This document shows positions 6,035-9,424 of a DNA stretch of 9,424 nt, one piece after another. Location of the stretch: assembly GCA_030636255.1 (NCBI GenBank), contig DAOVXH010000060.1, positions 1-9,424 on the forward strand, given 5' to 3'. The notes below the pieces were generated by a model. It did no database searches and had not been told where the DNA came from. It worked only from the letters and a program-made list of their open reading frames with translations. How positions within the stretch are numbered: position 1 is the stretch's first letter; every line of letters begins with the position of its first letter. The DNA is from Methanomassiliicoccales archaeon. GTDB taxonomy: Archaea > Thermoplasmatota > Thermoplasmata > SG8-5. Made by a program: the position numbers and the translations under genes.

Positions 6035-9000
6035 AGGATAAAGGTCAATGTCAGTACTTGTAGGAGCCAGACCCTGAACTGTTAGTATTTCATCTCCTGG
6101 TGCCGTGATATGCACCCATAATCCCATACAATTGTCAACCAAAAGAAGGTCATTGGTGCTTGCGCCCATCCTGTAGGTCTTCCATGGATTGTTCGTATCT
6201 GTTGGGTCATACCATTTCACAATATCCCATGTGGTATCGCTTCCGAGATCATTCAAAATTACATCAGGGGAACCGCTTGCCACAAGGGGGAATGATACAA
6301 AGTTCCATCCTGGTGTGGATAGTATGGGAATGTCAAATGTAATCAATCCTCCAATCTCTGGCACTGCATTGTTATTGGATTCCTCATTGCCCCAGATATC
6401 CTCTGCCCTGACAATATACCACCAGTTTGTGCCATCGAATTCTCCTTTGTCAAAATCGGTATAGGTGTCTGTTCCTGCCAGTACCGTGTCAATAGGTGTC
6501 CAGGGACCGCCGGAATTATCTGCCCTGTAAATATTGTAATGGTCAACATCATTGGCTCCAGCACCGTCGTCTGCAGACAGTGTCCAGTCAAGTTCATTGT
6601 CATCGGTGGTTGCACCGCCCTCATATGTTATCAGGATATTGTCCACAATCCAGTAATAGTCCCATTCTCCTCCATAATAATAGAATCTAATCTGAACATC
6701 ACTGGCTCCTGCAGCCTCCGAGGTAATGTCAATTATCTGATTATCCGGGTTTGGTGAATCTGCGCCATAGTTGCGGAACACATTGACCCATGAACCTCCG
6801 GTATTTGAAGAACGAACATCAACATCTCCATACTCATCACCATAACCAGTTATGAAATTGAAATACTGGTCAAATTCAAGAGTAACGGTTGTTGCCCCGG
6901 AAAGGCCCAGGACCTCGGTTATCATCTGCTCGTCACTGATGCTTCCAGACCCTGCTTCGTCGCTGTCCACTATAGCAAATGGATTGCTTATAGGGGCAGA
7001 TGGGGTTTGACCACCCGGATTATCTGTGGTCCATGTTTCTGCTGCTCCGCCCCCTATGCCTCCATCGATGATTGTCCAAGTAGCTGGAATCCCTCCAGAG
7101 AAGTCCTCATCAAGTATTGTGCCCATGGCAGAACCGGTCCATGTAACAGTTAAATCAGTGGGTGGGCCAGGTGGCGTTAAATCAATTGTTGTAAAGCTCC
7201 ATGTTGAAGATTGGGTAGTGAATTCACCATCATCAGCAATAGCATACCAGTTATACGTGGTGGTTGCAGAAAGGCCAGACCACAGCATATTGGTGGTTGT
7301 CCCACTTGGCACATCAAAATTCGTGCCAATAAGCATTGGGCCAGATACATCATAGAAGTACACGTCCATTGCGTCACCATTGGGGTCTGCAACATTCACG
7401 CTCAATGTTGGGTCCACTGATACTCCGGTCTCGCCATTGAAAGGTGATGGGGTATTTGGAGCGCTGGGAGCAATATTGCTTGTTGGTATCTCAGGGATGG
7501 CATTGGTATTTGTGTCCTCATTGCCCAGGTCATCCTGGGCTCTTACAATGTACCACCAGTTTGTGCCATCGAACTCGCCCCGGCCCAGGTCCACATAGGT
7601 TGTGGTACCTGCTGGAACATTGCCCAGGTCGGTCCATGGTCCGCCGGAAGCTGGTGCCCTGTAGATATTGTATTGAACCACGTCATTGGCGCCAGCGCCA
7701 TCATCATCAGACAGTGTCCACTCCAGCTTATTATCCTCGGTGGTCCCACCGCCAAGGTATGTTACCAGGACATTGTCCACCATCCAATACCACTCGAAAT
7801 TGGCATTGTAATACCAGAATCGTATCTGTACGTCAGATGCTCCTGCTGCCAGTGCGGTTATGTCAATTGTCTGATGGTCAGGGTTAGAACTATCTGCAGA
7901 ATTACTAAGAACATTAACCCATCCTGCGGTTAGAGACGATTGCACATCCACATCACCAATTTCCGTGCCGAATTGATTGAAGTATTGGTCAAACTCCAGA
8001 GTCGCTGATAGGGCCATGCTCAGGTCAATGTTATCTGTTATCAATTGTTCGTCCATGTCAAATGAGCCAAGCTCGTCGCTGTCAACTATTGCAAATGGAT
8101 TTGTAATAGGGGCAGTGGCTGTTCTGGCACCTGGATTGGCTGTTGTCCAGGTCTCTGCTGCTCCGGTTCCGGTTCCGCCGTTTATAACAGTCCAGGTCCC
8201 GGGAATTCCGCCTGAGAAATCCTCGTCCAGGGCTGTTCCGCTAGTTGTGCCAAACCACTCAACCGTCAATCCGGAGGGGGGTTCGACCAGGCCGTCAACA
8301 ATTGCCGTGTCAAAGACAGTTGCTGGTCCAGTTCCATCATCTGCATCGTCATAGGTGGCGGTTATTGTGTCACCATGGGCAACCCAGAGCACGCCGAATG
8401 AATCTGTGGCTGAAATGTCAATGGTTGCCTCGTATTTTCCCTCAAGGGCGGTTGCCAGTAAGGTCAAGGTCTCACCAGTTGGTTCGCTGGTGCTGGTCAG
8501 TTCAACATCTATATCGGGGCCAGTAAGGTCCCCGTCCTTGACTGTGACAGTCATTGTGTCCTCTATCAGGTAGCGGCTCTGGTCAAGCTCAACTGTGCCT
8601 GCTGAGCCAAAGCTTTCAATGACATCCACATTGATGCATTGATAATTGCTATAATCAGTACCGTCGAATGACCTGGCCCATATCTTGTAGGCGCCAATTC
8701 CATAATATGAAACATCCGAGGCCACGTCCCAGCTAAATGACCATGAGTTGGTTCCGGAGGCAACCTGCCACCATTCCTTGTTTATCTTGACCTCTACCCT
8801 GCTTACAGAGCCATCACTGTCCGAGGCAGAGCCCTGAATGTTAAAGGAGCCGTCCATTGGAATCTCCTCGCTTTCCGATGGCGAGGTAACAGTGCATGTG
8901 GGTATTGCATTTGAAACACCTGAATCAGACAACATTTCGTCCCGCATGGTCTCTATATTTATCATCCAGGCAGAGTTTGAAGCACTCTCATCTCCCAGGC

Positions 9001-9424
9001 CGTGATGACTGGCATCTGAACCATACTCAACCAATACTGCATCGTTCAGTCCACCAGGATAATTAGCTGTCCATACCTGGTCCCTGGCTTCTGCAGACAA
9101 GGTCTGAATTGTTGCGTCACCAATGGCAGAATTAATATTGTCCATCCAATCCCACACATCACGATTCGGGGCAGAGTTGGCTTGGAAAGCATTGCTCCAG
9201 GCAGTGTTTATCTGTGATATGTAACTGCCATGGGTGAGCTCCTGGGCCATCTGATTGAATGTTGGCATGAATGTATAGTCCCAATTGTTCATGTTGATAG
9301 TGCTTATATATGCGCCCTCGCCAGTCCAATAGTCTGATGCTATCTCATGTGCAAGTTCTTCTGGTGTTGGCACACCGGCTGCAAGATAATTCATGAGGTT
9401 CACATAATTGTAGCCTGCTCCAAC
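5828..9424 (-). CDS. Giant secreted protein: probable C11 peptidase tail, adhesin/FN3 units, GWN module (5' end missing)
   Basis: The frame is open through the right edge: seven codons (VGAGYNY) precede the GTG at 9403, so that GTG is not the true start. Numbering from the first visible codon, 1198 residues are seen. Residues 1-~172 (GAGYNYVNLMNYL, PTPEELAHEIASDYW) resemble the C-terminal half of clostripain-family (C11) cysteine peptidases. The catalytic His/Cys would lie outside the window, so activity cannot be judged. Residues ~177-269 and ~271-390 are Ig-like domains. Residues 399-646 and 771-1024 are two copies of one unit, a cleaved-adhesin/MAM-like jelly roll (LDEDFSGGIP to VDNVLVTY) plus an FN3 domain (YNIYRA, GEFDGTNWWYIVRA). 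Residues ~647-770 are another FN3-like domain. Residues 1039-1130 and 1131-1198 are two GWN repeats ending TVWTVDY, matching the beta-helix protein. No C-terminal membrane helix is present. It is likely extracellular, binding and possibly digesting protein. It converges with the regulator gene across 11 bases. Confidence 0.85.
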   Translation of the reverse strand, partial: VGAGYNYVNLMNYLAAGVPTPEELAHEIASDYWTGEGAYISTINMNNWDYTFMPTFNQMAQELTHGSYISQINTAWSNAFQANSAPNRDVWDWMDNINSAIGDATIQTLSAEARDQVWTANYPGGLNDAVLVEYGSDASHHGLGDESASNSAWMINIETMRDEMLSDSGVSNAIPTCTVTSPSESEEIPMDGSFNIQGSASDSDGSVSRVEVKINKEWWQVASGTNSWSFSWDVASDVSYYGIGAYKIWARSFDGTDYSNYQCINVDVIESFGSAGTVELDQSRYLIEDTMTVTVKDGDLTGPDIDVELTSTSEPTGETLTLLATALEGKYEATIDISATDSFGVLWVAHGDTITATYDDADDGTGPATVFDTAIVDGLVEPPSGLTVEWFGTTSGTALDEDFSGGIPGTWTVINGGTGTGAAETWTTANPGARTATAPITNPFAIVDSDELGSFDMDEQLITDNIDLSMALSATLEFDQYFNQFGTEIGDVDVQSSLTAGWVNVLSNSADSSNPDHQTIDITALAAGASDVQIRFWYYNANFEWYWMVDNVLVTYLGGGTTEDNKLEWTLSDDDGAGANDVVQYNIYRAPASGGPWTDLGNVPAGTTTYVDLGRGEFDGTNWWYIVRAQDDLGNEDTNTNAIPEIPTSNIAPSAPNTPSPFNGETGVSVDPTLSVNVADPNGDAMDVYFYDVSGPMLIGTNFDVPSGTTTNMLWSGLSATTTYNWYAIADDGEFTTQSSTWSFTTIDLTPPGPPTDLTVTWTGSAMGTILDEDFSGGIPATWTIIDGGIGGGAAETWTTDNPGGQTPSAPISNPFAIVDSDEAGSGSISDEQMITEVLGLSGATTVTLEFDQYFNFITGYGDEYGDVDVRSSNTGGSWVNVFRNYGADSPNPDNQIIDITSEAAGASDVQIRFYYYGGEWDYYWIVDNILITYEGGATTDDNELDWTLSADDGAGANDVDHYNIYRADNSGGPWTPIDTVLAGTDTYTDFDKGEFDGTNWWYIVRAEDIWGNEESNNNAVPEIGGLITFDIPILSTPGWNFVSFPLVASGSPDVILNDLGSDTTWDIVKWYDPTDTNNPWKTYRMGASTNDLLLVDNCMGLWVHITAPGDEILTVQGLAPTSTDIDLYPGWNLVSYPSATNEQAFDSLLGMGVNWVAVYDSVSPFIRDESNLNTITMSQGNAYWIHVDAFTVWTVDY
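6353..7114 (-). repeat. Internal repeat unit A (adhesin + FN3) of the giant surface gene
   Basis: This encodes residues 771-1024 of the visible protein, from LDEDFSGGIPATW to NAVPEI. It matches unit B (7487-8230) over its whole length, with a few small gaps in the jelly-roll half. Shared landmarks are GAAETWTT, NPFAIVDSDE, LEFDQYFN, AAGASDVQIRF, DDGAGANDV and GEFDGTNWWYIVRA. This indicates an internal segmental duplication. Confidence 0.85.
7487..8230 (-). repeat. Internal repeat unit B (adhesin + FN3) of the giant surface gene
   Basis: This encodes residues 399-646, from LDEDFSGGIPGTW to NAIPEI. By eye, protein identity with unit A is roughly 60-70%, and the FN3 half is the best conserved. 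The two units are separated by a distinct FN3-like domain (647-770), so the duplication is dispersed rather than strictly tandem. Confidence 0.85.

Noticed and set aside
6353..8230. Repeated segments as a CRISPR or tandem DNA repeat array
   Set aside because: The periodicity is a domain duplication of about 750 bp within one open frame, with no short repeats or spacers.
7026..8573. Several plus-strand open frames of 60-147 codons opposite the giant gene
   Set aside because: They are antisense shadows of repetitive coding sequence, overlap each other in several frames, and show no start signals or domain-like composition.
9401..9403. GTG as the start of the giant surface gene
   Set aside because: The same frame is open for seven more codons to the window edge and reads GAGYNYVNLMNYL as continuous protein; no signal peptide follows the GTG, so the gene is simply truncated.

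Overview
The window looks archaeal, most likely Thermoplasmatota and possibly close to the sediment group MBG-D/Thermoprofundales. That placement is inference. It rests on TATA boxes about 35-40 bases upstream of starts, very short predicted leaders, a NosD-type beta-helix surface protein, a winged-helix/ATPase/TPR regulator of a kind I associate with Thermoplasmata, and a large secreted protein whose visible N-terminal part resembles a clostripain-like (C11) peptidase. No rRNA, tRNA, CRISPR array, transposase or phage gene was seen.

Layout. At the left edge is the 5' part of an unrecognised minus-strand gene (1-263) with its own TATA box. A hairpin terminator at 311-341 separates it from a minus-strand gene (349-2568) for a secreted beta-helix protein with a fibronectin-III domain and a paired C-terminal 'GWN' module. 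An 80-base divergent intergenic region (2569-2648) holds one A/T-rich core that reads as a TATA box on both strands. To its right, on the plus strand, lies a 1055-residue regulator (2649-5816) with three winged-helix segments, a STAND-type NTPase and TPR repeats. It converges, with an 11-base gap, on a minus-strand gene (5828-9424, 5' end outside the window). The visible 1198 residues of that gene are a probable C11 peptidase tail, two Ig-like domains, two copies of an adhesin+FN3 unit, and the same C-terminal module.

How the parts relate. The regulator sits between two surface proteins that end in nearly the same 69-codon block (207 bp each, about 82% identical at DNA level by hand count, no gaps, identity stopping at the stop codon). 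This suggests a shared C-terminal sorting or anchoring module, with the regulator perhaps sensing a condition that controls at least the divergent surface gene. The peptidase + cleaved-adhesin-like units + conserved C-terminal domain layout resembles bacterial gingipains. Both the regulatory link and the anchoring role are hypotheses from architecture and arrangement. Intergenic space is minimal, and no gene-free stretch exceeds 85 bases.
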